In this document: positions 6,402-16,156 of the stretch, piece by piece
Layout of the letters: each line of letters begins with the position of its first letter
How positions within the stretch are numbered: the first letter of the stretch is position 1
Origin: CAYSBE01 sp046309355
Lineage (GTDB): Bacteria > Bacteroidota > Bacteroidia > UKL13-3
DNA length: 44,812 bases
Direction: 5' to 3'
NCBI GenBank assembly: GCA_046309355.1
Contig: JBKCPL010000028.1
Location: 1 to 44,812, forward strand
Translations under genes and position numbers: made by a program
Notes under the pieces: model-generated
The model's input: only the letters and a program-made list of their open reading frames with translations
Database searches by the model: none
What the model was told of the DNA's origin: nothing

Positions 6402-9110
6402 TTGCATCTTTTGAACCGTCATTTTTTATACTTCTTACTGTTGGTAGTGCTCATCGTGTCATGCAACCCCACCCGCAACAGACGAATTAACCGTGCGTGG
6501 CATTCGCTAACCGGGCATTACAACGTGTATTTTAATGGCGAACAAAAGATGATTGAAGCCCGTCAAACTTTGGCCGGTGGACACCCGAATGATTTTACGA
6601 AAGTGCTTGATGTGTTTCCTTACGGGGATGAAAATTCGGCTAAAAGTGTATCAGGCCAAATGGATGAGGTTATTAAAAAAACCTCGCTGGCCATACAAAA
6701 CCACACTGTAGGTAAGTATACCGATGATAGTTACCTGCTCATGGGGCAGGCCCATTTTTTAAAACGCGATTATTTTGCCGCTCTTGAAGCTTTTCAATAC
6801 ATCAATACCAAATACAAGGACAAAGGATTGCGCCCCATTTCAACCACATGGGTGGCTAAATGCTATGCAGGCCTAAAAAAGCCGGATGAGGCTGAAGCGA
6901 TAATGAGCATGCACCTCAGCGAATTTGGCCCAAAACTGGTAAAAGGGAAACCCGTAAAGCCAACCCTGAAGCAAAGGCTTTTGCCGGTTTATCCGCGCTA
7001 CTTTGACTGTGAAATGTATGCAACTGCTGCCGATATTGCCATTAGGCAGTTTAAATACAGCACGGCCATTCCGTACATGGAAAACGCGCTAAGCCGGGTT
7101 GCAGATAAATCAACTCGTATTCGCTATACGTTTATTTTAGGCCAGCTGTATCTGGCTGTTGACAGTGTGAAACAAGCCAATACCTGCTTCAGCAAAATTT
7201 TGCGCATGAATGCTCCGTACGATTTTGAATTTAATGCCAGCATCAATATTGCACGGGCTTACGATAAAAACGATAAGTCTGCAGTGAAGCGAGTTCGCAG
7301 ATCGCTCAGAAGCATGTTGCGTGATGATAAAAACGATGGCATGTACGACCAGATTTACTACGAACTGGGCAATCTTGAATTCAAAGAAAAAAATATTCAG
7401 GAAGCCATCAAACAATACAAGTTGTCGGTGGGCAAAAGTACCAAAAATCAAAATCAGAAAGCACTCTCATACCTTGCGCTTGCTACCGTTTACCTCGAAC
7501 AACCCGATTATAAAAATGCGCAGGCTTACTACGACAGCACTGCCGGCACTATCAGCAAGACGTATAAGGATTATCAGCGCATACTGGATAAAAAAGCATT
7601 ATTAAGCGAGCTGATATCTCACATGATGGTTATCGAAACACAGGATAGCCTTCAGCGCCTGTCGAAGTTGAACCAAGAGCAGTTGCAAAAACGTTATCAG
7701 GATTGGAAAACTGCGCAAAAATTGCTTGCAGAGCAACGCTTAAAAGAAGAAAAAGCACGAAAAGAAATGGAGAAAAACGCTCCACCTCCAACCGCCACTC
7801 CAACACCTACATTTGGAACACTTCCGGGCGAACAGGCTCAGTGGTATTTTTACAACCCTACAACGGTTGCTTCGGGTGCGGCTGAGTTTTTTAGCATGAA
7901 AAAATGGGGCAAACGAGCCAATGAAGATTACTGGCGCCTATCCAACAAACAACAAGAAAAAACACTGCAGGATGAAGGTGAACAGCAAACGGACTCCGAT
8001 ACTGCGAACGCAAAAACCGGAGGCGGAGGAAAAGAGACAGGTATTGCTGCAAGCTCCGACCAGGATTTTAAGGAATGGGCAAAGGATATTCCTTACACGA
8101 ATGAAGCCATTGAACGCTCGAACGAAAAAATGATAAATGCATACTACGACATTGGGGTATTGTATGACGAGAAACTTATGGATTACAAAGAAGCAGCAAT
8201 CAGCTATGAACGTATGCTTGACAAATTTCCGGTAAACGACTTTGAACCCGAAGTGCTTTACAGATTGTATAAATTGTACGTAAAACAAAAAGACGAGACA
8301 CGGGCTAAATTGAAGAAGGCGCAACTTATTTCCAAGTATCCCGATAATCCGTATGCGCTAATTTTGCAAAATAAATCTGTGAGGTCAGCCGAAACCGATG
8401 CCAATAAGGAAATAGTAGCCCTATACGAACGCATGTATACAGCCTATACGCAGGCACAATTCGATACCGTTTTTGAATTGAAAAAGCAATCCGAGAAAAA
8501 CTTTCCTGGAAATGCCATGCGGGGTAAATTTGATTTGCTGTATGCTATGGCCGTTGGCAAAACCCGAACTGTACCTGAATTTAAGACTGAGCTGGAACTG
8601 GTCGTGAGAGAATATCCCAAAACAGATCTTTCCGAAACAGCACAACGCATACTCGATGTGCTAAATAACAAGAATAAGCCTGCTAAGGATAGCGCTGTAG
8701 TGCAGCAACAAAAAGAGTTTACGATTGCTTCGGGTGGTCCGCACTATGTAATTATAGCCACCCGCGACAAGGGGGTTGACATAAACGAAGCGCTGAGTGA
8801 AATCAACAAATACAACGAAGAATTTGAATCGCTCGATAATTTGCGGGTAAATAATTACCTTTCCAACGAAGGGTATATCATGCTCATGATTCGCGAATTT
8901 ACCGATTTAGAAAAAGCCATGAAGTATTTAAAAGGTACCGAAACGATGCAACTTGTTCGCAAGAGAATGAAGTTTCAGGGAGACTATATTCAATTTGCCA
9001 TTACACCCGCCAACTTTAAAAAAATGCTGAAGGAACAGAGGATAGATCAGTACAACGTATTGTATAAGGAATTTCTGGAAACAGAAAAAACAAACAAACC
9101 CAAGCAATGA
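6402..9110 (+). CDS. porW: type IX secretion system lipoprotein PorW/SprE
   Basis: A 902-aa lipoprotein: residues 1-20 form a signal peptide ending in the lipobox LIVSC with Cys21. The following region around RAWHSLTGHYNVYFNGEQK is the hallmark of PorW (SprE in gliding flavobacteria). TPR repeats fill much of residues 70-420 and 590-740; between them lies a charged, Pro/Thr- and Gly-rich linker (about 445-570), and a small mixed alpha/beta domain ends the protein. PorW is needed for type IX secretion and is thought to link the outer and inner parts of the machine. An in-frame TAA at 6387 and no ATG before the signal peptide force a non-ATG start; TTG at 6402 or 6411. It overlaps the next gene by 4 nt (ATGA). 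Confidence 0.88.
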   Translation: MHLLNRHFLYFLLLVVLIVSCNPTRNRRINRAWHSLTGHYNVYFNGEQKMIEARQTLAGGHPNDFTKVLDVFPYGDENSAKSVSGQMDEVIKKTSLAIQNHTVGKYTDDSYLLMGQAHFLKRDYFAALEAFQYINTKYKDKGLRPISTTWVAKCYAGLKKPDEAEAIMSMHLSEFGPKLVKGKPVKPTLKQRLLPVYPRYFDCEMYATAADIAIRQFKYSTAIPYMENALSRVADKSTRIRYTFILGQLYLAVDSVKQANTCFSKILRMNAPYDFEFNASINIARAYDKNDKSAVKRVRRSLRSMLRDDKNDGMYDQIYYELGNLEFKEKNIQEAIKQYKLSVGKSTKNQNQKALSYLALATVYLEQPDYKNAQAYYDSTAGTISKTYKDYQRILDKKALLSELISHMMVIETQDSLQRLSKLNQEQLQKRYQDWKTAQKLLAEQRLKEEKARKEMEKNAPPPTATPTPTFGTLPGEQAQWYFYNPTTVASGAAEFFSMKKWGKRANEDYWRLSNKQQEKTLQDEGEQQTDSDTANAKTGGGGKETGIAASSDQDFKEWAKDIPYTNEAIERSNEKMINAYYDIGVLYDEKLMDYKEAAISYERMLDKFPVNDFEPEVLYRLYKLYVKQKDETRAKLKKAQLISKYPDNPYALILQNKSVRSAETDANKEIVALYERMYTAYTQAQFDTVFELKKQSEKNFPGNAMRGKFDLLYAMAVGKTRTVPEFKTELELVVREYPKTDLSETAQRILDVLNNKNKPAKDSAVVQQQKEFTIASGGPHYVIIATRDKGVDINEALSEINKYNEEFESLDNLRVNNYLSNEGYIMLMIREFTDLEKAMKYLKGTETMQLVRKRMKFQGDYIQFAITPANFKKMLKEQRIDQYNVLYKEFLETEKTNKPKQ

Positions 9111-11317
9111 GTTTAAAAGAATATATACAAGCACGACCCTACATGCGTTACATCAAATGGATGTGGATAGCAGCTCTTGGTTCACTGGTTTTATTTGCCT
9201 TGCTGGTAGTAGTGGTTAGCCGGGGTTGGTTTGGTGCGTTGCCGTCACTTGAAGAGTTGGAAAATCCACGAACGTATTTGGCCTCGGAAATTTATACAGA
9301 AGATGGACAGCTGCTGGGTAAATATTACTTGCAAAATCGTTCCAATGCCAATTTTAGTGATCTTAGCCCCAACCTAATTAATGCATTAATTGCAACCGAA
9401 GACATACGTTTTTACAAACATTCAGGAATTGATTTTCGGGGTGCATTTTCCATTGCCCTGTATGCTGTAATTGGTAAAAAGCGCGGGGCTTCTACCATCA
9501 CACAGCAGTTGGCTAAAAATTTATTTCCACGCAAGCGGTTTGATAATCCGTTCAATAAAATGACAACCAAACTGAAGGAGTGGATTACTGCTGTGCGCAT
9601 TGAAGAACGATATACCAAAGAAGAAATTTTAACCATGTACTTCAATACGGTTGAATTCGGTGGAAATGCATTTGGTATTCGCTCGGCAGCAAAAGTCTTT
9701 TTCGGAAAAACACCCAAAGAGTTAAATGAAAATGAATCGGCTTTGCTGGTGGGTATGCTGAAAGGCATCACCAAATTCAATCCGAACAGAAATCCGGAAA
9801 ATGCACTAAACCGCAGAAATACCGTACTGGGTCAGATGCGTAAGTATGATTTTATTTCGGAAGCCGGGTATGATTCACTGAGTAAACAACCCATCGATTT
9901 GAATTACCAGGAAGACGACCACAACGAGGGACTGGCACCTTATTTCCGCGAAGTGCTTCGGGTAGAGTTGCTGGAATGGTGCAACGAGAACGGATACAAT
10001 TTGTACAAAGACGGACTAAAAATATACACCACCATCAACTCGCGCTTGCAGCAATATGCCGAGTCGGCCGTGCAACAACACATCAAAGAAATGCAGGGAA
10101 AGTTTTATGCGCACTGGAAAGGCCGAACACCATGGGGCGAATTCAAGCAACTGATAGATGCGGGAATGCGAAGAAGCGACAGGTACAGGATATTGAAAAA
10201 ACAGGGATTTACAGAAAATCAAATTGTGGCTGAATTCAACAAGCCTGTTCGTATGAAAATATTTTCATGGACACGCGGAGAAGTGGATACAGTAATGACT
10301 CCTCTCGACTCCATCAAATACTACAAGTATTTTTTACAGTGTGGATTTATGAGCATGGATCCTCGTACCGGATATGTGAAAGCATGGGTAGGAGGTGTGA
10401 ATCATAAATTTTTCAAATACGATCACGTTAACTACGCAGCGAAACGTCAGGTGGGGTCAACTTTTAAGCCCATTGTATATACACTAGCAGTTGATAACGG
10501 TTGGTCGCCATGTTTTAAAGCTCCCAATCAGCCTGTTGTTTTTGAAGAATACGACAATTACTCACCACAAAACTCAGACGATAAGTACAACGATCCTGAG
10601 ATGACACTTTATCGGGGATTGCAGTTTTCAGTCAACAATATCGTGATGTATCTGATGAAACAATTCGGCAAAACCGGACCTCAATCAGTAATTGATTTGT
10701 CGCGCAAAATGGGAATTAAAAGCAACCTCGAACCTTATCCGGCCATTGCATTGGGTGTGTTTGACATCTCGGTCATGGAAATGGTTGGAGCATTCTCTAC
10801 ATACGCCAATAAAGGGGTATGGACTGAGCCTGTTTACATAACACGCATACTGGATAAAAATGGAAATGTGCTGAAGGAAATAGTGCCACGAACCGTTGAA
10901 GCCATGAGTGAACAAACAGCGTATGTAATGGAAAAAATGCTTGAACGTGTAACTGCTCATGGTACAGCTGCCAAAATCAAATACATGTATCAGATACCCG
11001 GGGCGGTAGGTGGCAAAACGGGTACTACACAGAACTACAGTGACGGATGGTTTATAGGCATTACACCTACACTGGTAAGTGGCTGCTGGGTTGGTTTTGA
11101 AGACAGGGCCATACATTTTCGAAGCATGAGTTTGGGTTCAGGTTCGGCAATGGCCATGCCTATTTGGGGGTACTATATGCAGCGTGTGAGCAAGGATACT
11201 TCGGTTTACGAATTGGTAAATGAATTTGAACCACCGGCTCGTCCGTTGAATGTGGAAATTAACTGCGATATGTATCAGATAACGGATAAAAAGAAATTGG
11301 AGCTGATAGAAGAGTAG
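9107..11317 (+). CDS. class A penicillin-binding protein (PBP1A family)
   Basis: A 736-aa bifunctional peptidoglycan synthase with an N-terminal membrane helix (about 19-38). The GT51 glycosyltransferase domain holds the catalytic Glu98 in ATEDIRFYKH and the GASTITQQLAKN motif (127-138). The transpeptidase has Ser451 and Lys454 in STFK, SVN at 508-510 and KTG at 637-639, so both activities look intact. It polymerises lipid II into glycan strands and cross-links them on the outer face of the inner membrane. Its ATG overlaps the porW stop (ATGA), so the two are co-translated; the pairing suggests coordination of wall growth and secretion but proves nothing. Confidence 0.96.
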   Translation: MSLKEYIQARPYMRYIKWMWIAALGSLVLFALLVVVVSRGWFGALPSLEELENPRTYLASEIYTEDGQLLGKYYLQNRSNANFSDLSPNLINALIATEDIRFYKHSGIDFRGAFSIALYAVIGKKRGASTITQQLAKNLFPRKRFDNPFNKMTTKLKEWITAVRIEERYTKEEILTMYFNTVEFGGNAFGIRSAAKVFFGKTPKELNENESALLVGMLKGITKFNPNRNPENALNRRNTVLGQMRKYDFISEAGYDSLSKQPIDLNYQEDDHNEGLAPYFREVLRVELLEWCNENGYNLYKDGLKIYTTINSRLQQYAESAVQQHIKEMQGKFYAHWKGRTPWGEFKQLIDAGMRRSDRYRILKKQGFTENQIVAEFNKPVRMKIFSWTRGEVDTVMTPLDSIKYYKYFLQCGFMSMDPRTGYVKAWVGGVNHKFFKYDHVNYAAKRQVGSTFKPIVYTLAVDNGWSPCFKAPNQPVVFEEYDNYSPQNSDDKYNDPEMTLYRGLQFSVNNIVMYLMKQFGKTGPQSVIDLSRKMGIKSNLEPYPAIALGVFDISVMEMVGAFSTYANKGVWTEPVYITRILDKNGNVLKEIVPRTVEAMSEQTAYVMEKMLERVTAHGTAAKIKYMYQIPGAVGGKTGTTQNYSDGWFIGITPTLVSGCWVGFEDRAIHFRSMSLGSGSAMAMPIWGYYMQRVSKDTSVYELVNEFEPPARPLNVEINCDMYQITDKKKLELIEE

Positions 11318-11374
11318 GAGACAGTGTGAGGCGATAACAGGCGGTGATGCCTTGCTACTTACACCTATAAAAGT

Positions 11375-12367
11375 TTAGTAATTACCGGATGCACCTGCGG
11401 CAATTTTCAACGCATCTTGTTGCATCATGCACTTGAAGTGCGATTTCGGACATGCAGCATACCCTATTTTTGAACATGGCCTGCAAGGCACGTTTACTTC
11501 ATGAAAAGATGCTGATTGTTTACTGTTACGTGCGTAAAGAGGGTACATTCCAAAATCGGGAACAGTGTTGCCCCATATAACCTGCATAGGTTTGTTGAAT
11601 GCGGCAGCAACATGCATCAATCCCGTATCGTGAGTAATTACGTGCTGAGCATGTTTTATAATGTAAGCCGATTCGTCAAAGCTTAATTTACCGCACAGGT
11701 TATGAACGTGTTTTCCGCAGTCATGGGCAAGTTGCTCACCCGCAGTGGCATCTTCATTTCCTCCAAGAAGTAAAACAGGCAGTGATAAATGTTTACATAC
11801 CTCAGCTAATTTTACTACAGGCATTCGCTTGGTGGCATGCTGTGCACCTATGGCTACAGCTATGTATGGCGAATCAGTGAGTGTAAAATAGGTAGAGTCT
11901 TTGAACCGTTGCTCACTTTGTTCGGGAATAAAATAATCGAGACCGCCACCGTCATACACCACACCCAGTACCGCTATTGCCTGCATGTATCGGTCTACAA
12001 TATGAAGCTGTGGCATCAAGTTAATTCCCGCTTGCGTAAGCAAGGCTTTTTCTATATTCAATTTATTAAACGTATACGCTTTTGCATCCAGCAGGCTTTT
12101 GCATATAAACGTGCGGAGGTTGTTGTGTAAATCGATAATGCCGTCAAACTTTTCATTTTTCAGTTCAGAAATCGTTTGCAACAGGGAATGATTGATGACA
12201 TGAACTTTGTCTACATACGGATTGCTGTTTGGTAAGAAACGGTAAGCAGGTTTGGTTAGGTAATGAATTTCAGCATCGGGCAATTGATTTTTAATACACC
12301 GCACAACTGGCGTTGTCAGAATAATATCGCCCATGGAGCTAAACCGTATGATGAGGAATTTAGCCAT
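11375..12367 (-). CDS. glycosyltransferase family 9 (heptosyltransferase-like)
   Basis: A 330-aa GT-B-fold enzyme. The N terminus IIRFSSMGDIILTTPVVRCIK is the acceptor-side motif of GT9, given here by its first residues. The nucleotide-sugar region contains AIGAQHATKRMP and the typical HDTGLMHVAAA. The Cys-rich tail (CRPC, then C, P and C spaced as in LPS heptosyltransferases) is also present. Family members add heptose or related sugars to the lipopolysaccharide inner core at the cytoplasmic face. The exact sugar cannot be told. Its ATG overlaps the end of the PolX-like gene by 8 nt. No clear terminator is visible in the 57-nt convergent gap to the PBP gene. Confidence 0.9.
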   Translation of the reverse strand: MAKFLIIRFSSMGDIILTTPVVRCIKNQLPDAEIHYLTKPAYRFLPNSNPYVDKVHVINHSLLQTISELKNEKFDGIIDLHNNLRTFICKSLLDAKAYTFNKLNIEKALLTQAGINLMPQLHIVDRYMQAIAVLGVVYDGGGLDYFIPEQSEQRFKDSTYFTLTDSPYIAVAIGAQHATKRMPVVKLAEVCKHLSLPVLLLGGNEDATAGEQLAHDCGKHVHNLCGKLSFDESAYIIKHAQHVITHDTGLMHVAAAFNKPMQVIWGNTVPDFGMYPLYARNSKQSASFHEVNVPCRPCSKIGYAACPKSHFKCMMQQDALKIAAGASGNY

Positions 12368-14039
12368 TGAGTAGTGGTTTTACTTGCCGCCTCTTTTTGG
12401 TGAAATACGTGTCTAGTTCATCAAGCGAAAAAGTGTTTAAACAATGCTGACTAGTTAAACCTCCTTTGCGGGCCACACATACACCGTAGTACATGTCGTG
12501 GTAGCCTTCCATTTCGTGTGCATCGGGGTTTATAGAGAGCATGACATTTTTTTGTACCGCATAGTTAATCCAGCGCCAGTCTAAATCAAGTCTGTATGGA
12601 TTGGCATTTATTTCAATACACACGCCATTCGCAGCACAGGCATCTATTATTTTTTGATGATCAATGGGGTAGCCTTCCCTCATCAGAAGCAGTCTGCCCG
12701 TTGGATGGCCGAGTATAGTTGTGTATGGATTTTCAATTGCCCGCATAAGCCGCATCATGGCTTTTTCTTCGTTCATTTTCAAATTGCTGTGAACCGATGC
12801 CACAACAAAATCAAATTGCTCAAGCAGCCGGTCATCGTAATCAAGCGAACCATCGCCTAGTATATCGCTTTCAATGCCTTTAAAAATATGGAAAGGGGCA
12901 AGTTCTTTGTTCAGTGAATCAATTTCGGCAAATTGCTTTAGCACCGCATCGGGCTTAAGTCCTCCTGCATACTGTGCACTTTGTGAGTGATCACACACTC
13001 CCAGATACTCGTAGCCGAGTTGTTTTGCATACAGCGCCATTTCACGCAGGCTGTGTTTTCCGTCCGAATACTGAGTGTGGTTATGAAGTGTTCCCCGCAG
13101 GTATTCGGTTTTGATAAGTTCGGGTAGCTTGCCTTCGGCTGCCCATTGAATTTCGCCTCTGTTTTCTCGCAGTTCAGCCGGGATGAAACTTAATTTGTTG
13201 GCTTCGTAAATATCCGCTTCGTTGGCAACATTCTCATCTGCGATTAGTAATGCTGTGTGCTCATCGCTTCCGGTGTGTTTCCACAAATAATAGGCAAATT
13301 GCTGCGGAGCACATGTATACACTATTAGGGGCAACTGAGGCTCCATCGTGCCTGCTATATGTGTTTGGTGAAGGGTTAAGTTGGATAAAAATGAGATCGA
13401 TTTAAGGTGTTCCAAAAGTTCATCGGCAGCTATGCCCGCTACCAGCTCAATTTTATCGGGAGTTTCGCACTTGCGCCTCAATTCGCCACACATTTCAACA
13501 CACACATTTGGAATTTGCTTGGTAATAATTTCTATCAGCATCAGTGCAGCCTTTTCAACTTTGTAGTAGTGAAATTTATGCGCATTCTCAAAAATGAACT
13601 CTATGCTGTCAATGATATTTTGCTGTGTTTTTTGACCAAAACCTTTGGCCTGAAGCAACCTGTTTTCTTTGCATGCATAAAGCAATTCTCCGATGCTTTC
13701 AATGCCCAGGTTGTGCCATATAAAGGCTATTTTTTTAGGACCAATTCCTTTTACCTTGAATAAATCAATCACTCCTGCCGGGGTTTGTTCTATCAGTTCG
13801 TTCAGTTCTGCTAATGTTCCCGTGGTTGCTATTTCATGTATTTTAGCAGCGATACTTTTGCCTATACCGGGTTGTGCAGCTAGTTCATCTACCGAAAGTG
13901 CGGCAAGTGTAGTAGTCATTTTATCAATTCGGTATGCAGCCGATTGATAGGATTTGATTTTAAACGGATTTCCATCATGCAGTTCGCTAAGGTCTGCTGT
14001 ATAGCTAAGCAATTCGGATATTTCGCTGTTCGAAATCAT
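12360..14039 (-). CDS. PolX-like protein: HhH and PHP domains intact, polymerase centre degenerate
   Basis: A 559-aa protein with the full domain order of bacterial PolX: HhH motifs (about 50-145), family-X palm/thumb (about 150-300) and a C-terminal PHP domain (315-550). The palm motif, normally G-S/E-L-R-R-x5-D-x-D, reads GELRRKCETPDKIEL (185-199), so the two metal Asp align with Lys196 and Glu198; the third Asp (normally VDLR) aligns with Pro237 in QLPLIV. Polymerase activity is therefore probably lost. The PHP metal ligands are all there: H319, H321, D326, H351, E390, H417, H445, D506, H508, which suggests a working nuclease or phosphoesterase. In PolX this domain gives 3'-5' exonuclease and AP-site functions. 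The alignment was made by eye. Confidence 0.9.
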   Translation of the reverse strand: MISNSEISELLSYTADLSELHDGNPFKIKSYQSAAYRIDKMTTTLAALSVDELAAQPGIGKSIAAKIHEIATTGTLAELNELIEQTPAGVIDLFKVKGIGPKKIAFIWHNLGIESIGELLYACKENRLLQAKGFGQKTQQNIIDSIEFIFENAHKFHYYKVEKAALMLIEIITKQIPNVCVEMCGELRRKCETPDKIELVAGIAADELLEHLKSISFLSNLTLHQTHIAGTMEPQLPLIVYTCAPQQFAYYLWKHTGSDEHTALLIADENVANEADIYEANKLSFIPAELRENRGEIQWAAEGKLPELIKTEYLRGTLHNHTQYSDGKHSLREMALYAKQLGYEYLGVCDHSQSAQYAGGLKPDAVLKQFAEIDSLNKELAPFHIFKGIESDILGDGSLDYDDRLLEQFDFVVASVHSNLKMNEEKAMMRLMRAIENPYTTILGHPTGRLLLMREGYPIDHQKIIDACAANGVCIEINANPYRLDLDWRWINYAVQKNVMLSINPDAHEMEGYHDMYYGVCVARKGGLTSQHCLNTFSLDELDTYFTKKRRQVKPLLNG

Positions 14040-14048
14040 TGTTCGTGG

Positions 14049-14489
14049 TTAAAACAGGATTTCACCGTGTTCGTAAGCATCATCAAACTCGACCCATATA
14101 ATGCTTCGGGAATCTGACGTATAAAGCAACATAACACGCTTTTCCTTGTTAGGCATTACATCAAAAATGTGAAGTGCAGCAATGCGGTAAGTTTTGCCTC
14201 CGTATTCGCACGGAAGTCGTTTGGCGTCAAAATCACCGGGTTTCATAAAAAACTCCAACAGGCCTTCTCCGGTTGCCGAATCAATCTTAAGTGAGTCGGT
14301 TGTCAGGTAGCGGGTTTTTGTATATAAATCGATGTATGTAAAATTTTTATTTCCGGTCTTGCATACAGGAATAGTTACAAGCGCACCTACCTCTAGTTTT
14401 ACTTCCTTTTCGGTTTGCGCACGCGCATTCAAAAAGCCAATGAGTGTAAAAGCTATAATTAATACCTTATCTGTTGACCTTTTACCCAT
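14049..14489 (-). CDS. small exported protein of unknown function
   Basis: A 146-aa protein with a signal peptide (about residues 5-24, ending NARA-Q), so it is probably periplasmic. I recognise no family. The mature part is beta-rich, with a single Cys near residue 43 (IPVC) and another near the middle (LPCEYGG). A TTG at 14534 would add 15 residues ahead of the signal peptide; the ATG at 14489, which places the signal sequence at the N terminus, is preferred. With that start the gene overlaps the end of the preceding MORN-like gene by 31 nt, so the two are read together. Confidence 0.65.
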   Translation of the reverse strand: MGKRSTDKVLIIAFTLIGFLNARAQTEKEVKLEVGALVTIPVCKTGNKNFTYIDLYTKTRYLTTDSLKIDSATGEGLLEFFMKPGDFDAKRLPCEYGGKTYRIAALHIFDVMPNKEKRVMLLYTSDSRSIIWVEFDDAYEHGEILF

Positions 14490-14830
14490 CTTTCGGTTCG
14501 TATTAAATCGCCTTTTGGCGAATAGTGTTTCCAAAGGCTGTCTTTCTTCTCATCTGTGTAATAGCCACTGCACTCAAGTGTGCCATTTTCATAATAGCGG
14601 GTGTATGGTCCGTTTTTTAAGTAATACATCGTATCTCGGTATTCACCGTAATTTTTCTTGTCGGGTATTATTTTTACTACCTGTTTGTGGTGATATATTT
14701 CTTTGATTTTTCTGTTTGTTAGGCTGTCGTAGTAGAAATACGTTTTGCCGGCAACATCATCAATAACCTGTGCTTGTGAGCTTAAGGATAAGGCAATCAA
14801 AATGCCTGCAATCCATTTCAAATTTATCAT
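14459..14830 (-). CDS. exported MORN/YwqK-like repeat protein
   Basis: A 123-aa protein with a signal peptide (1-20, LSLSSQA-Q). The rest shows two to three YwqK/MORN-like units of the pattern NGPYTRYYENGTLECSGYY and KDSLWKHYSPKGDLIRTE, i.e. G-x-W/Y-x-x-Y followed by a strand turn. Such proteins are common in Bacteroidota, sometimes named as antitoxins without evidence; the actual role is not known. It ends inside the start of the next exported-protein gene. No convincing promoter stands in the 62-nt gap before it; TACCTTTA at about 14870 differs from the -7 consensus at one base. Confidence 0.7.
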   Translation of the reverse strand: MINLKWIAGILIALSLSSQAQVIDDVAGKTYFYYDSLTNRKIKEIYHHKQVVKIIPDKKNYGEYRDTMYYLKNGPYTRYYENGTLECSGYYTDEKKDSLWKHYSPKGDLIRTERWVKGQQIRY

Positions 14831-14892
14831 AATGACTAATTGGTATTGGTTAAAACGAATAAAGGTAAAATAATGTATTTGGCCACATACTT

Positions 14893-16119
14893 TTATTCCA
14901 TATCGTACTGCTTGATTTTACGGTACAGCGTACGCTCTGAAATGCCTAATTCGGCAGCAGCTTTTTTTCTTCGGCCGTTGTATTTCTGCAGTGCTTTTTT
15001 GATGAGTTCTATCTCTTTTTCTTCAATTGAAAGCGACTCTTGAACGGGTGTTGCCACAGGTATTTCAATAATATGATCTTTGCTGCCTGGTGTAGTAATG
15101 GCGGATGGCACAGCATGTGTGTGCTCAAATCGCTCGCCCGACATTAGTTGACTTAATCTGTCGGTTGATTGCTGTAAGGAGGAAGCATTGTTAACGTTAC
15201 CCTGCAGCATATCGAATACGATACCCTTAAGTTCCATCACATCTTTTCGTAAGTCGAACAGAACTTTATAAAAAATTTCACGCTCACTAAGTTGCTGCTC
15301 ACTTTGAGCCATACTCATAAGCATGGGCGGCCCTGATTTTTCAGGGGGTAAAACACGTATCAGTTCTTGTGTTGTTACTACCTTGTCTTCATCAAGTACC
15401 GATAACTGTTCGGTAATATTTTTAAGTTGCCTGATATTTCCCGGCCAACGAAAATTAATGAGCATTTGCTGTGCATCGGGCTCCAGTACGATGGGTTTAG
15501 CACGGTACTTTTCGGCAAAGTCGGCACTGAACTTTCTAAACAGCAGATGGATATCTTCCTTACGTTCGCGTAGTGCGGGAACGCGAATAGGCACTGTGCT
15601 AAGACGGTAGTACAGATCTTCTCTGAACTTTCCTACCGATGCCAGATCCAGTAAATCTTTGTTTGTGGCGGCTACAATACGCACGTCTGTTTTTTGCACT
15701 TTAGATGAACCCACTTTGATGAATTCACCGCTTTCAAGTACACGTAAAAGCCGGGCCTGAGTTTCTAAAGGCAGTTCGCCTACTTCATCCAAAAAAATAG
15801 TTCCTCCGCTTACGGTTTCAAAATAACCTTTACGTGTATCGTGGGCTCCAGTAAAGGAACCTTTTTCGTGACCGAAAAGTTCAGAATCTATTGTTCCTTC
15901 AGGAATAGCTCCGCAGTTAACCGCTATAAACGGACCGTGCTTGCGTCCGCTAAGTGTATGTATTATTTTTGAAAACGCTTCTTTACCCACTCCACTTTCG
16001 CCATTTATCAGTACTGTAATATCTGTTGGGGCTACCTTAACAGATGTTTCCAGCGCATAATTGAGCAGGGGTGAGTTGCCTATGATTTCAAACCGTTGTT
16101 TTATGTCCTGAATGTTCAT
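14893..16119 (-). CDS. sigma-54-dependent transcriptional activator without receiver domain
   Basis: A 408-aa enhancer-binding protein. The AAA+ domain starts almost at residue 12: Walker A GESGVGKE at 40-47, GSFTGA (a variant of the sigma-54-contacting GAFTGA) at 87-92, Walker B TIFLDEVGEL near 106-115. A variable linker (about 250-360) follows and a Fis-type helix-turn-helix closes the protein (KKAAAELGISERTLYRKIKQ). There is no receiver, GAF or PAS domain, so activity may be set by level or by a partner. It lies 37 nt downstream of miaB and is probably co-transcribed with it, a pairing seen widely in Bacteroidota. Targets cannot be read from this window. Confidence 0.93.
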   Translation of the reverse strand: MNIQDIKQRFEIIGNSPLLNYALETSVKVAPTDITVLINGESGVGKEAFSKIIHTLSGRKHGPFIAVNCGAIPEGTIDSELFGHEKGSFTGAHDTRKGYFETVSGGTIFLDEVGELPLETQARLLRVLESGEFIKVGSSKVQKTDVRIVAATNKDLLDLASVGKFREDLYYRLSTVPIRVPALRERKEDIHLLFRKFSADFAEKYRAKPIVLEPDAQQMLINFRWPGNIRQLKNITEQLSVLDEDKVVTTQELIRVLPPEKSGPPMLMSMAQSEQQLSEREIFYKVLFDLRKDVMELKGIVFDMLQGNVNNASSLQQSTDRLSQLMSGERFEHTHAVPSAITTPGSKDHIIEIPVATPVQESLSIEEKEIELIKKALQKYNGRRKKAAAELGISERTLYRKIKQYDME

Positions 16120-16156
16120 GTACTACTAATTTTAATGTGTGATCACAGCTATTGTA

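Noticed and set aside
6402..6404. A missing ATG at porW as a sign of a broken gene
   Set aside because: The signal peptide, lipobox and whole reading frame are intact; a TTG start with a good promoter explains it.
15856..15870. GSFTGA instead of GAFTGA as loss of sigma-54 contact
   Set aside because: Ser at this position is a tolerated variant; the Phe, Thr and Gly that matter most are kept.
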